Positions 1 through 8,774 of a DNA stretch of 42,722 nt are shown in pieces; the stretch's first letter is position 1; each line of letters begins with the position of its first letter. The DNA lies in assembly GCA_002346225.1 (NCBI GenBank), contig DDYY01000065.1:1-42722 (forward strand). Reading direction: 5' to 3'. The translations under genes were made by a program, and so were the position numbers. Under the pieces are notes generated by a model that worked only from the letters and a program-made list of their open reading frames with translations, searched no databases and was not told the origin of the DNA. This DNA comes from Bacteroidetes bacterium UBA3022 (GTDB lineage: Bacteria > Bacteroidota > Bacteroidia > Chitinophagales > BACL12).

Positions 1-564
1 AGTGCCATTGCAGATGCACCGGGCGCATCAATGCTGTACCTGGCAGGCGCCAATCCCGAAGAATACCTCGACAATAAATACATCCGTTCCTATGGCTGGG
101 TTCCAAACGACTGGTTCGCCTATGGTGGTGAAGTCAACCACTTTCAATTTGGAGGAGGCCTCAACCTCCGCGGCTATGCGGGTTACACTATAGCACAGGA
201 AGGTCGCGATGGAAATATCTATGTAATAGAACGCGGTACATCAGGCGGTAGCTTTAATGCGGAGCTGGCCTTCAACAGGCTATTCAGCAAGCAACCTATT
301 AATGGAGTGAAGTTAGTCCCCTACCTCTTTGCTGATGCGGGCACCCTGGTGTACACGGAAGAAAACGGCGACCAGTTCCTGACCGACCTTCGAGCAGATG
401 CGGGCCTGGGAATGGCCGTTAGTATCAACAAATGGGGAGTACTGGATAATATCAAACCACTAACCATTCGGGCAGATTTTCCTGTTTGGGTGAACCGCCC
501 ATCGTTTGTGGAAGAGGACTATTTTAAGTTCAGATGGGTCATTGGTCTGGAGCGGGCTTTCTAA
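1..564 (+). CDS. C-terminal fragment of an outer-membrane beta-barrel protein (5' end outside the window)
   Basis: The reading frame is open from base 1 to a TAA at 562-564, so 187 codons of a longer gene are visible. The fragment alternates hydrophobic and polar residues in strand-like stretches rich in Gly, Tyr and Asn, for example FGGGLNLRGYAGYT. It ends in an aromatic residue (ERAF), as outer-membrane barrels usually do. No catalytic motif lies in this part. The region resembles the C-terminal barrel seen behind some large Bacteroidota M1-type metallopeptidases or Omp85-like proteins, but that assignment depends on the missing N-terminus. A terminator-like hairpin follows 25 nt after the stop, so this gene probably ends its own transcript. 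Confidence 0.6.
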   Translation, partial: SAIADAPGASMLYLAGANPEEYLDNKYIRSYGWVPNDWFAYGGEVNHFQFGGGLNLRGYAGYTIAQEGRDGNIYVIERGTSGGSFNAELAFNRLFSKQPINGVKLVPYLFADAGTLVYTEENGDQFLTDLRADAGLGMAVSINKWGVLDNIKPLTIRADFPVWVNRPSFVEEDYFKFRWVIGLERAF

Positions 565-589
565 GCATCGCAACGCTGCAATAATATTG

Positions 590-625
590 AAACCGGCAAG
601 CAATTTACTTGTCGGTTTCTTTTTG
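590..625 (+). terminator. Intrinsic terminator after the outer-membrane barrel gene
   Basis: An 11-bp stem (590-600 pairs with 608-618, with one G-U wobble) has a 7-nt loop and is followed by CTTTTTG. It begins 25 nt after the upstream stop and separates that gene from the DUF1361 gene. Confidence 0.7.
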
Positions 626-702
626 CCCTAAAATATGTTAAAGGCATACAGCCCGGAATGCAACGTCCGTTTGAAAAGCAATTCATTATTCAATAATTGC
701 GC

Positions 703-1383
703 ATGATGTTATGGCATTCCTTAGCTCCCCGTCGAAGATTGTACCTCGCCTTATTGCTAATGCTGCTCCTCAATGGGGCACTTATCGGAACACGCATGGT
801 TTTCACACAAAGTACGAGCTATGCCTTTCTCCTCTGGAATCTATTCCTGGCTACCATTCCATTCGCCGTCATCGTGTTCGCCAGGAAACTATTATTGTTT
901 GAGCAGACCATCCCCGCCTTTGTGCTTGCTGCGGCCGGCATATTATTCCTGCCTAATGCACCCTATCTCATCACCGATTTATTCCATTTACGGACCACAG
1001 CAGCAGCACCACTATGGTATGATACCATTATGATTGCATCCTGCGCTGCAACTGGTTTATTGCTGTTCTATGCTACCATGAAAAAGCTGGAGGTGATGTT
1101 GCTGTACATGTTGCCATCAGGCTGGCGCACATCTGCAATGGGCGGCGTTGCACTTCTGTGTGGGTACGGAATTCACCTGGGCAGGCACGAGCGTTTCAAT
1201 AGCTGGGATATCATTACCAACCCCGGAAGTTTACTGCAACATGTTCTGGCTTCCGTTAGGCATCCATTATTGCATATGGATGTGTGGGGTTTAACCATCA
1301 TCTACAGTGCATTCCTCCTGGTCACCTATCTGGTATACAGGTTGCTTCAAAGCCCAGGATATACCATGCCTGACCGGCACTAA
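703..1383 (+). CDS. DUF1361 domain integral membrane protein
   Basis: This is a 226-residue, strongly hydrophobic protein with about six to seven predicted membrane segments. Two segments recognisable from the DUF1361 family are present: FLPNAPYLITDLFHL near residues 85-100, and GIHLGRHERFNSWD near 155-170, whose conserved charged residues sit at membrane edges. The molecular role of the family is unknown. The frame also opens at a TTG (697), but the adjacent ATGs at 703 and 706 are better starts. The stop overlaps the convergent cupin stop by 4 nt (CTAA at 1380-1383), leaving no room for a terminator between them. Confidence 0.75.
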   Translation: MMLWHSLAPRRRLYLALLLMLLLNGALIGTRMVFTQSTSYAFLLWNLFLATIPFAVIVFARKLLLFEQTIPAFVLAAAGILFLPNAPYLITDLFHLRTTAAAPLWYDTIMIASCAATGLLLFYATMKKLEVMLLYMLPSGWRTSAMGGVALLCGYGIHLGRHERFNSWDIITNPGSLLQHVLASVRHPLLHMDVWGLTIIYSAFLLVTYLVYRLLQSPGYTMPDRH

Positions 1384-1739
1384 ATAAATGGTATTTCCTG
1401 CTTTGTTAAAGGTCCTCCTGCATCGCCTGTATTGAGCGTACTGATGGGTTCAAATAATAAAATGCTCACTGCCTCCTGAGCTACCGGCTTATGTTCTACA
1501 CCTTTAGGTACTACAATGCAATCACCTTCCTCAAGGTGCACTATAGCGTCTCTGAAATGCATATCAAAGGCGCCTTCCAGTACCATAAAAAATTCATCCT
1601 CATGTTCATGTTGATGCCAAACAAATTCTCCCTGGAGCTTGGCCAGCTTAACCAAATGGTCATTGACAATCCCGATAGCCCCCGGACTCCAGAAAGCATC
1701 AATTTTCTGTAGCTTTTCGTATAAGTTTATTTTATTCAT
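1380..1739 (-). CDS. Small cupin-domain protein
   Basis: This is a 119-residue single-domain cupin. Motif 1 is clear: W41-H-Q-H44-E-H46 followed by E49 and G56. Motif 2 reads GDCIVVPKGVEH, with the second-motif histidine. His44, His46, Glu49 and the motif 2 His are the expected metal ligands. Small cupins of this kind bind a metal and a small ligand or act as isomerases or dioxygenases; the substrate cannot be told here. The frame can extend to a TTG at 1748, but the ATG at 1739 overlaps the upstream peptidase stop as ATGA (1736-1739), which implies translational coupling. Its 3' end overlaps the convergent DUF1361 gene by 4 nt. Confidence 0.8.
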   Translation of the reverse strand: MNKINLYEKLQKIDAFWSPGAIGIVNDHLVKLAKLQGEFVWHQHEHEDEFFMVLEGAFDMHFRDAIVHLEEGDCIVVPKGVEHKPVAQEAVSILLFEPISTLNTGDAGGPLTKQEIPFI

Positions 1740-2494
1740 TCGTGACAAGTTGCCGCAACTCCATTTACATAATGCTCGATGATGTGCAAGGATTCGGCCA
1801 GTTCAGCTCCTGAAAACCCGGTAATGTCCTGATAGGTAATGCCCGCATTATAAATCTGCAGATATTGCTCTGAGAGGGGCATATAGCTCCAGTGCCATTT
1901 TTCAGTATTGCAGCCATTTCTGCCACTAGCAACTTTATCATCGTATACCTGACAAAACCCGAAATCAGCAGCGTTCTCCTGCAACCATGCGTATACCTTT
2001 AATCCGTACCCCTTCTCAAAATAAGAATTATTTATATTATTTAAATCTATTTCAGTGCCCCAGTGATGGCGACTGGTGCCGGGCATCAGGCTGAATCTCA
2101 GAATATAAGTGGCTATTTCAAGATCACTGTTAAATTGCTTTTTTTCCGCTTCTCCCCATTTCCATTCCCAGATACGGCGTTGCTCCTCAAAGCTGCGGGC
2201 GCCACTCACAATTTTAAGCTCTATACCATCCTGCTTTGCCGCCTCATGCATGCGCAGGAAAGCTGCATAGGTGGTTCGCTGCAGATAAAAAGGCTTAAGT
2301 GCATAATCTGTAGAAACCTGCAGAAACAGGCTGTCATGCGCATAGTCCATCTGACCTGTAACAATAGCTAGATTTATAGATCCGGCTAAACCGCTACTGG
2401 CATCTGCCGATTGTTGCTCTGTTGGAACAATAGCCCCCTCAGTGGCAGCCATCTGTATAAAGAGGGCAAGAATAAATGTATGTAACAAAATCAC
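1736..2494 (-). CDS. M15/VanY-type D-alanyl-D-alanine carboxypeptidase, exported
   Basis: The 252-residue protein has a hydrophobic N-terminus (about residues 1-18) that looks like a signal peptide or anchor. The M15B/VanY zinc and catalytic signature is present: S141-R-H143-H-W-G146-T-E-I-D150 (pattern SxHxxGxxxD), then E198-K-W-H201. Such enzymes trim the terminal D-Ala from peptidoglycan peptides in the periplasm. The start is GTG: an in-frame stop lies 13 codons upstream at 2531-2533 and there is no ATG between. The downstream cupin gene overlaps its stop (ATGA), so the two form a unit. No VanS/VanR-like genes are nearby, so a housekeeping wall role is more likely than glycopeptide resistance. 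Confidence 0.82.
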   Translation of the reverse strand: MILLHTFILALFIQMAATEGAIVPTEQQSADASSGLAGSINLAIVTGQMDYAHDSLFLQVSTDYALKPFYLQRTTYAAFLRMHEAAKQDGIELKIVSGARSFEEQRRIWEWKWGEAEKKQFNSDLEIATYILRFSLMPGTSRHHWGTEIDLNNINNSYFEKGYGLKVYAWLQENAADFGFCQVYDDKVASGRNGCNTEKWHWSYMPLSEQYLQIYNAGITYQDITGFSGAELAESLHIIEHYVNGVAATCHE

Positions 2495-2619
2495 AGCCTT
2501 AAGATAAGTGTATTTAATAATTTTTTGCAGTTAGTGCACCAAGAGCTTCTCCTTCATTTCATATGCATTACCATTTCAAGCTACCGACTTTATAAACAAC
2601 AGGTTTTCTTGCTACCTTT

Positions 2620-4044
2620 ATGTACATGAAATACCGGTTTCTGCTTCTGCATATTTTACTTCTTGTTTCTTTTGGAGCTTCCGCCCAACTGACAGTAGTC
2701 ATTAACAGTTATCCAGAAGATACACCCTTCGCAGATGATATCTATATCGCCGGTAACTTCAATGCTTGGAATCCCGGCAACCCGGACTACATTCTGGATC
2801 CGCAGCCCGATGGAACAAGACTGCTCACATTTTCCCCTGCCGCAGGTACCCTGGCATTTAAATTTACCCGTGGTGATTGGGGAACCGTGGAAGGAAATGA
2901 ATTTGGTGGCTTTTTGCCGGACCGCAACTATACTTATGCCGGTGGAATAGATACTGTTTATTTTGATATATTAACATGGGAAGATACAGGCGGACCTACA
3001 TCTACTGCCGCATGGAATGTGAACATCATGTCCGAATCATTTTACATGCCCCAGCTGGATGCCAATCGACGGATATGGATTTACCTTCCTCCCGACTATG
3101 CTACCTCCATAAAAAACTACAAGGTGCTGTATATGCACGATGGGCAAAATGTCTTTGATCAAAGCACCAGTTTTGCCGGGGAATGGAAGGTAGATGAAAC
3201 ACTCAACGATTTGTTTGATGAAGGTGATGAAGGTTGTATTGTGGTGGCCATCGACAATGGTGGCGTAGACAGGTTGGAAGAATATTCTCCATGGGCTATG
3301 CCGGATTACGGTGTTACCGGTCACGGTGAAGATTACATGGCGTTTATTGTTTCCACACTGAAACCCTATGTGGATGCCAATTACCGAACCCGCGCCGACA
3401 GGGCTTCTACCGGATTGATGGGCAGCAGTATGGGCGGACTGATTTCACATTATGGAGGCATTACCTACAATGAAGTTTTTAGCAGAATCGGTATTTTTTC
3501 TCCCTCTTATTGGGTAAGCGATTCCTGCTTTCAAATAACCACCGCTACGCCCCATGATGCAACCATGCGCATCTACACCATTGCCGGTAATTTGGAAGGT
3601 GGCAGCATGGTTGGCAATGTGATGGCCATGGAAGATACCTATGCGGCAGCGGGATACGATGCAACGGAGCACCAGGCTAACATCTTCGCAGACGGACAAC
3701 ACAGTGAATGGTTTTGGGCAAGAGAATTTGAAGCCGCCTACGAATGGTTATGGCAGGAAACCCCTGTAGGTATTACAACAGACAATGCCGCTGCAACGGG
3801 TTTAAAAGTTTTCCCCAACCCTGCCAATGGTACTTTCTATCTGCAGGATATAAACAGCCATGATATTCAATCTATTGGCATCTATGATATGACAGGCAGC
3901 CGCATTGTGCAGTTTAGCGGCTATCAGGAATCAATAACCCTTGATCTGCCCATGCAGCAAATCATGCTGGTGGTGGAGTACGAACACCATGGACGAGTTG
4001 CAGTTCCGGTTATGTTGAATGGATCTTATTCCATGGGGAGATAG
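2620..4044 (+). CDS. Secreted esterase with N-terminal CBM20-like module and T9SS sorting domain
   Basis: The 474-residue protein has three modules after a signal peptide ending near ASAQ (residue 23). Residues about 24-125 look like a CBM20/AMPK-type starch-binding fold (DIYIAGNFNAWNPG, then FKFTRGDW). Residues about 140-375 form an alpha/beta-hydrolase of the esterase-D/Fes type, with nucleophile elbow GSS270MGG and a C-terminal His in DGQHSEWFW. Residues about 390-474 are a T9SS type A sorting domain starting KVFPNPANGTF. It is therefore probably surface-attached or released through T9SS and acts on a glycan-linked ester. The start may instead be the ATG at 2626, which gives a cleaner signal peptide. 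The last 19 nt overlap the convergent rsmG gene. Confidence 0.82.
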   Translation: MYMKYRFLLLHILLLVSFGASAQLTVVINSYPEDTPFADDIYIAGNFNAWNPGNPDYILDPQPDGTRLLTFSPAAGTLAFKFTRGDWGTVEGNEFGGFLPDRNYTYAGGIDTVYFDILTWEDTGGPTSTAAWNVNIMSESFYMPQLDANRRIWIYLPPDYATSIKNYKVLYMHDGQNVFDQSTSFAGEWKVDETLNDLFDEGDEGCIVVAIDNGGVDRLEEYSPWAMPDYGVTGHGEDYMAFIVSTLKPYVDANYRTRADRASTGLMGSSMGGLISHYGGITYNEVFSRIGIFSPSYWVSDSCFQITTATPHDATMRIYTIAGNLEGGSMVGNVMAMEDTYAAAGYDATEHQANIFADGQHSEWFWAREFEAAYEWLWQETPVGITTDNAAATGLKVFPNPANGTFYLQDINSHDIQSIGIYDMTGSRIVQFSGYQESITLDLPMQQIMLVVEYEHHGRVAVPVMLNGSYSMGR

Positions 4045-4652
4045 ACCACATACTTATCTACAAACCAGACTTCGTTGATCATATCTCTTATCTGGAATTT
4101 GTAGATAAGGTCTTTAAATGGCGCCAGCTCCATATCGAGGTTACCGCCTTTCAGACAAATCAATCCGTTGGGTACATCATTAAAACTCGTTCCGCGTTTG
4201 ATATTATTGATGACCCAGCCATAGATAATCATCATATCGGCAACAGCCCTGCTGACTACAAAATCATATTGCTGCTGGTGCGCCTCAGCCCGAGCGCATT
4301 CTACCGTTACATTCTTGAGTCCCATGGCTTTAGCCACTGCTTCCGCAACTGCCACTTTTTTACCGATAGAATCTACCAAATGAAAATGCACATCGGGAAA
4401 CAGAATGGCCAAAGGGATACCAGGAAAACCTCCACCTGTTCCCAGGTCCATCACTTTGGTACCCGGCTGGAAGTCGATGAACTTACCAATGGCGAGTGAG
4501 TGCAGTACATGGTGCTCATACAGGTTAACAATATCCTGCCGGGAGATGACATTGACCTTATTGTTCCAGAAGTTGTACAATGGCCCCAATTGTCGGACCT
4601 GCGAAATCTGACGATTGTCTAAATCAGGGAAATGTTGAAGAATCCGGTCCAC
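4026..4652 (-). CDS. rsmG: 16S rRNA (guanine(527)-N(7))-methyltransferase RsmG
   Basis: This 208-residue class I SAM methyltransferase has the expected family length. RsmG hallmarks are the N-terminal segment LYNFWNNKVNVIS, then LYEHHVLHSLA, the SAM-binding loop MDLGTGGGFPGIPLAI (about 68-83) and FVVSRAVADM. It methylates N7 of G527 in 16S rRNA. The start is a GTG at 4652: the codon just upstream is a stop, and there is no ATG before the SAM motif. It lies 37 nt after the DUF1501 gene and may be the last gene of that leftward unit. Its last 19 nt are antisense to the 3' end of the esterase gene. Confidence 0.93.
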   Translation of the reverse strand: MDRILQHFPDLDNRQISQVRQLGPLYNFWNNKVNVISRQDIVNLYEHHVLHSLAIGKFIDFQPGTKVMDLGTGGGFPGIPLAILFPDVHFHLVDSIGKKVAVAEAVAKAMGLKNVTVECARAEAHQQQYDFVVSRAVADMMIIYGWVINNIKRGTSFNDVPNGLICLKGGNLDMELAPFKDLIYKFQIRDMINEVWFVDKYVVYLPME

Positions 4653-4689
4653 CTAACAATTTTACGAAAAAATTATAAAAAAAGAGATT

Positions 4690-5892
4690 TTATAAAAAGT
4701 TGATTTTACCGAAATCGCCTCCCAGCACCTGCCTGGCATCTGCCTCCAACCAGCCTTCCAATAATGTGGCATATACCGTCCGGAAATCGGTGGTATATTT
4801 TAAATCACCATTATCCAGATCATCCAATCGGGGTATATCGTTGTACAAGCCTGCTCTTTTCAGCCCGCCTCCAAAGACATACACATTGCTGGCCGTGCCA
4901 TGGTCTGTTCCGCCTCCGGCATTCTCCTCTACCCTCCTTCCAAACTCAGAAAACGTCATGATTAAGGTGTCTTTAAAACGGTCGTGCTCCTTTAGCTCCG
5001 ATATAAAAACTGCTAATGCATCATTCCACTGTTGCAACTGGCGGTTGTGCGCTCCTTTTTGTCCTGCATGGGTGTCGAATCCGCTCAGGCTAACGTAATA
5101 GATGCGCGTATTACTGCCATTCACAATGAGTTCTGATACCGTTTTTAATTGATTGCCAAATGCTCCTCCCGGATATATAACCGGTGATCGCCTGATGTCC
5201 AGCACTTCCTGGAGATAGCGTGTGCTTTCAAAGGAAGTGGTCATTACCTTATGGAGAAAGGCAGCCTGCGGGTGCTCGGTGACCGGTGCATGTGCTGCCA
5301 GCGCATCCAGTAATTCCGAATCCCTTTTTTTTCGCACTATCCTCGGGTCGCGCAAAGCAAAGCCACTCACTTCATTTCCCTTCATGGCAAGACTCAAATT
5401 TTCTGCAATCTCCACTGCATGATGAGGCGGTGCACATCCGTCGTTGCAGGAACTGTCCAATACCCTGCCCAGCCAACCGGTACTCCAGTAGCTTTGTGCG
5501 TCAGAACCGGATTGCCAGATATCCATACTCCTGAAATGCGAGCGATTAGGATTGGGATAACCTATGCCATTCAATATTACCGCCTCTCCATTGTGGTATA
5601 AATCCGCAACACCTGTCATAGCAGGGTGCAATCCTATTTCATCTGAAAGGAGCAGTAATTCTTCTTTTTTCAATCCTAATTTCGGCCTGGCTGCATAGTA
5701 CAAATCATTGCGAAAAGGCACAACGCAATTCAAGCCATCATTTCCACCGGAGAGCTGAATGATGACCAGGTTTCTGGGGCGCACATCTTCCGGAATAAAC
5801 ATCCCGCCTGCCGCCTTGAGAAATCCGGGCACCAAAGCTGCTGCAGATGCCAAACCAGTGTGTTGAAGAAATTGTCTCCTTTCCATAAGCAT
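4690..5892 (-). CDS. DUF1501 family protein
   Basis: The start chosen is ATG 5892 (MLMERRQFLQHTG), 4 nt after the upstream DUF1800 stop; ATG 5886 is also possible. An N-terminal twin-arginine-like stretch (ERRQFLQ followed by a hydrophobic LASAAALVPGF) suggests export, perhaps by Tat. The body carries DUF1501 landmarks: LVIIQLSGGNDGLNCVVPF, the FDTHAGQ motif, FSEFGRRVEEN and GGGTDHG. These residues resemble the metal-binding sites of the alkaline-phosphatase/sulfatase superfamily to which DUF1501 has been related. DUF1501 genes are characteristically paired with DUF1800 genes, as here. The substrate is unknown. Confidence 0.85.
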   Translation of the reverse strand: MLMERRQFLQHTGLASAAALVPGFLKAAGGMFIPEDVRPRNLVIIQLSGGNDGLNCVVPFRNDLYYAARPKLGLKKEELLLLSDEIGLHPAMTGVADLYHNGEAVILNGIGYPNPNRSHFRSMDIWQSGSDAQSYWSTGWLGRVLDSSCNDGCAPPHHAVEIAENLSLAMKGNEVSGFALRDPRIVRKKRDSELLDALAAHAPVTEHPQAAFLHKVMTTSFESTRYLQEVLDIRRSPVIYPGGAFGNQLKTVSELIVNGSNTRIYYVSLSGFDTHAGQKGAHNRQLQQWNDALAVFISELKEHDRFKDTLIMTFSEFGRRVEENAGGGTDHGTASNVYVFGGGLKRAGLYNDIPRLDDLDNGDLKYTTDFRTVYATLLEGWLEADARQVLGGDFGKINFL

Positions 5893-5896
5893 TTTA

Positions 5897-7291
5897 TCAA
5901 TGTAATTGGAATTCGGGCAAGGACATAACCGCTGCACAAGTAGTAATGATTTGCCGGTCTTTAGTACTTTTTTCGATAAATGGCTCTACGAGCTTCCATA
6001 CCTCCCCGGCAGGCTGCACAGTTAGCAGTGCCGATGCAATAGCTGTTGTCAACTGGTCTTGCGGGGTGGCTGAGAAGAATTGCACGAGGGTATTCCAGTC
6101 GCTCTTCACAGCTGCATTTTTCTCCGACCGACGTTGATCATTGCCAAGTGGATCGTCTTCATTGCCTGGACGCAGTTCCACTTCGATATGACCATCCTTT
6201 AAAATGCTCCACGGCATTTGTTGTCGAATCGTCAGCGAACTGGCATCTATCCATGCGCGCCCACCCGGCCAGCCAGCAACATTGGGCGGGAACATCAATA
6301 CCTGTCCGAGGTACTTCTGGAGTCGAAGCATCTCTCTTTCGCTTTTGGTTGTAAGACTGATGAGTTTATGGTAGCGCACCAGCAACTCCACAGGTGATGC
6401 AATATGGGCTCCGATATTTTCCGCAGCGTAGAACCAATCCTGCAAGAACATGTACTCCAGGGTGGCGCCGATATTCCAGCCGGATGAATAGAAGACATGC
6501 GACAACTCGGCTATATGTAATGGATGGGGCTCCACGTTGACCATTTCCCGGTAGAGCTTTCCGGCAATAAAATCGGCAACTTCTTTGTGCTCCAAAATGA
6601 TATCTATGATGTCTGTTCCATCCCAGTTACCTGTTTTGCCTAAAAATGTTTTTTCTCCATCATCGTGCTCCTCCGCCACAATTTCAAACTGTCCCTTTCT
6701 ATTGACCTGCCAGCCGGTAAAGGCTCTGGCGGCTTCCTTGATATCCTGTTCGGTATATAAGGTATCTCTCCCCAGCGTAAACAGCTCCAATACTTCGCGT
6801 GCAAAGTTCTCATTGGGCTGTTCCTTTTTATTTTGTTGATTATTGAGGTAGATGATCATGGCGGGATCACGGGCTATCTCATGCAACAGTGTTTTGAAAT
6901 TACCCAAAGCATGCATCCGCAGCTTGTTGTTCTGGAGTTGCATCAACCAGGCCAGGGGCGTTGACGTCGCAAAATGATTATGCCAGAAGAAGGTCATTTT
7001 TTCACGCAACTGCGCTTTCGTAGTAGACATCTTTCGCAGCCACTCCAGATTAAGCTGGTTCATTTGTTCTGTGGAACGCAGTATCATGAAAAGCAAGGCA
7101 ATGTTGCCTACCTGCTTTCCGCGCACAGGATCCTTTACCGTTTTTAAACCGCTAAACTGCCGGCTGTTTTCCATTAACTCCTCCACGAGGGCCTCTCTGG
7201 ACAGCTGCATCCTTGACTGAATCTGAGACGGGGTTCCACCAAATCCGGCACGCAACCACAAATGGTGTACATGTAAATAGGATAAAGACAT
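5897..7291 (-). CDS. DUF1800 family protein
   Basis: This 464-residue protein matches DUF1800, with LRAGFGGTP near the N-terminus, FFWHNHFATS around residues 91-100, the highly conserved ENFAREVLELFTLG around 150, and FTGWQVNR after it. The C-terminal half contains the usual MFPPNVAGWPGG. No signal peptide is obvious. The biochemical function of the family is not established. The downstream DUF1501 gene starts 4 nt after this stop, so the pair is almost certainly co-translated. It begins 46 nt after the end of the glycosidase gene, which fits one leftward transcript. ATG 7291 is the first start in the frame. Confidence 0.85.
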   Translation of the reverse strand: MSLSYLHVHHLWLRAGFGGTPSQIQSRMQLSREALVEELMENSRQFSGLKTVKDPVRGKQVGNIALLFMILRSTEQMNQLNLEWLRKMSTTKAQLREKMTFFWHNHFATSTPLAWLMQLQNNKLRMHALGNFKTLLHEIARDPAMIIYLNNQQNKKEQPNENFAREVLELFTLGRDTLYTEQDIKEAARAFTGWQVNRKGQFEIVAEEHDDGEKTFLGKTGNWDGTDIIDIILEHKEVADFIAGKLYREMVNVEPHPLHIAELSHVFYSSGWNIGATLEYMFLQDWFYAAENIGAHIASPVELLVRYHKLISLTTKSEREMLRLQKYLGQVLMFPPNVAGWPGGRAWIDASSLTIRQQMPWSILKDGHIEVELRPGNEDDPLGNDQRRSEKNAAVKSDWNTLVQFFSATPQDQLTTAIASALLTVQPAGEVWKLVEPFIEKSTKDRQIITTCAAVMSLPEFQLH

Positions 7292-7337
7292 TTATATAGT
7301 TTAGTATATAGAGATGCTATCCCTGCTACAAAATTGA

Positions 7338-8732
7338 CTATCTGGGTGTCCAGACGATATAGCCATATGCATTGCCGGGTAGCTCACCGGTAAAGGGACA
7401 TTCTCTGACACAACTCACTTCATAGCTTCGGGTGCTGCCCTTCTCCATAAACCCTGTATATCCGGCACCCGAGTACAGATGATTACCCCCTACGTAATGC
7501 ACAGTAACTGAACGGAACTGGTCGGGATTAAATTGTACTTCAGCCGGATAAGCGGCATCCATATTGGAGAACCAGTAAACAGACTCGCGGCCTGAGGGTA
7601 TCTGAATCTGCTTGCCCCGTTCCAGGGGTTGGGCATTTTTTGTGGCCAGTGCCAGTTGCATTGACCAATAGCCCATCCTTCTGACCAATGCAGTCTTTTC
7701 ACTGTCGAATTTGCTGTTGGAACGGCTGATCATACCGTATTTGTCCGGACTGATTCCATTATGCATCAGGAAATATTCAATGCGATTTCCATAGCGCATC
7801 ATCTGCTCAAACTGCCAGCCCCCATTCAAAATCGTATTATTGAGCTTATCGGAAGGTTTGGTATTCCATTCTGTAATCCATATTTTTTTTCCGGGAAATT
7901 GTTGCTCGGCATAGGCAAGACCTTTGCCTATCAAATCTTCTTCCTGCATTAATTCGCTGGCCTTTTCAAATGCCTTATCCAGTTGCTTGAAATTTTGCTC
8001 TGGGTCGTACTTCACTTTTTCTATCATTTTATAGGCTGCTCCAAGTTCTCTGGATGTATAGTAATAATGCAGAATCACGGCATCATAATCTCCCTTGTAA
8101 GCAGCGAGGTCATTGTTCCATTTTACCAGTTCCTTGCGGCTTAGATTAGCTCCGGCAACCAATCCTTTGCTGATTTCAGGAAACTCTGCATCCAGCATGT
8201 TGAAAATCGGTTCAAAATCTTTGATGTAATCTTCAAACCGCGCGTACTTGCCATAGATTTCATTCCCCGCTTCTACTCCGGTTACCTGAACACCATGCTC
8301 CTTCAGGTAACGAATCGCCTGCATGTTGGCTTCAGGCGTGCTGTTGAGTACGTTCAATACATAGAGCACGCGCATGGCAGGAAACTGCTGTTGCATGGTT
8401 ACCAGTTGCTCCAGATAGGAAATGTTGGGTTGTTCTTTCACCTTGCGCAACCACTTGTCTGCACCCTGACCATCTTCGTCAAATCCGTCCCTGCTGAACC
8501 AGTTGCTTACACTTTCCTCACTCATACCCCAGCCGTTCCGATTGTTGTAGGGATCGTGAAATTTGGAAATTGCACCACCCGGAACACGCAGTGTGAAAGA
8601 ACCATTAAGATCCTGCATCCACTGGGCTGCATTGTCATCGTAATTCTCAAAAAAACCTGCACCGTTGAATCCGAGATGTTGTCCCATCAGTAAACCGGGC
8701 ACGAAGCATATTGTCCAAAGTAATTTTTTCAT
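7338..8732 (-). CDS. Secreted clan GH-A-like glycoside hydrolase, family not assigned
   Basis: The 464-residue protein has a signal peptide (about residues 1-17, ending LLMGQ). The body looks like a TIM-barrel glycosidase of clan GH-A. An Asn-Glu pair, N157-E158 in VEAGNEIYG, is the expected acid/base at the end of strand 4. E288 in IWITEWNTK is the expected nucleophile on strand 7, about 130 residues later, which is the normal spacing. H222 in ILHYYY fits the conserved strand 6 position. About 100 C-terminal residues form a beta-rich tail. It resembles GH39/GH51/GH79-type enzymes loosely, and I cannot place it in a known family. It heads the DUF1800-DUF1501 run and diverges from the RemB-like gene only 42 nt away. 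Confidence 0.65.
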   Translation of the reverse strand: MKKLLWTICFVPGLLMGQHLGFNGAGFFENYDDNAAQWMQDLNGSFTLRVPGGAISKFHDPYNNRNGWGMSEESVSNWFSRDGFDEDGQGADKWLRKVKEQPNISYLEQLVTMQQQFPAMRVLYVLNVLNSTPEANMQAIRYLKEHGVQVTGVEAGNEIYGKYARFEDYIKDFEPIFNMLDAEFPEISKGLVAGANLSRKELVKWNNDLAAYKGDYDAVILHYYYTSRELGAAYKMIEKVKYDPEQNFKQLDKAFEKASELMQEEDLIGKGLAYAEQQFPGKKIWITEWNTKPSDKLNNTILNGGWQFEQMMRYGNRIEYFLMHNGISPDKYGMISRSNSKFDSEKTALVRRMGYWSMQLALATKNAQPLERGKQIQIPSGRESVYWFSNMDAAYPAEVQFNPDQFRSVTVHYVGGNHLYSGAGYTGFMEKGSTRSYEVSCVRECPFTGELPGNAYGYIVWTPR

Positions 8733-8774
8733 AAACGATTTTTTCTTAACTATGCAGTAAACAGAACAAATAGC

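Noticed and set aside
1736..2494. VanY-type peptidase considered as part of a glycopeptide resistance cluster
   Set aside because: No vanA/H/X ligase, dehydrogenase or two-component genes are adjacent.
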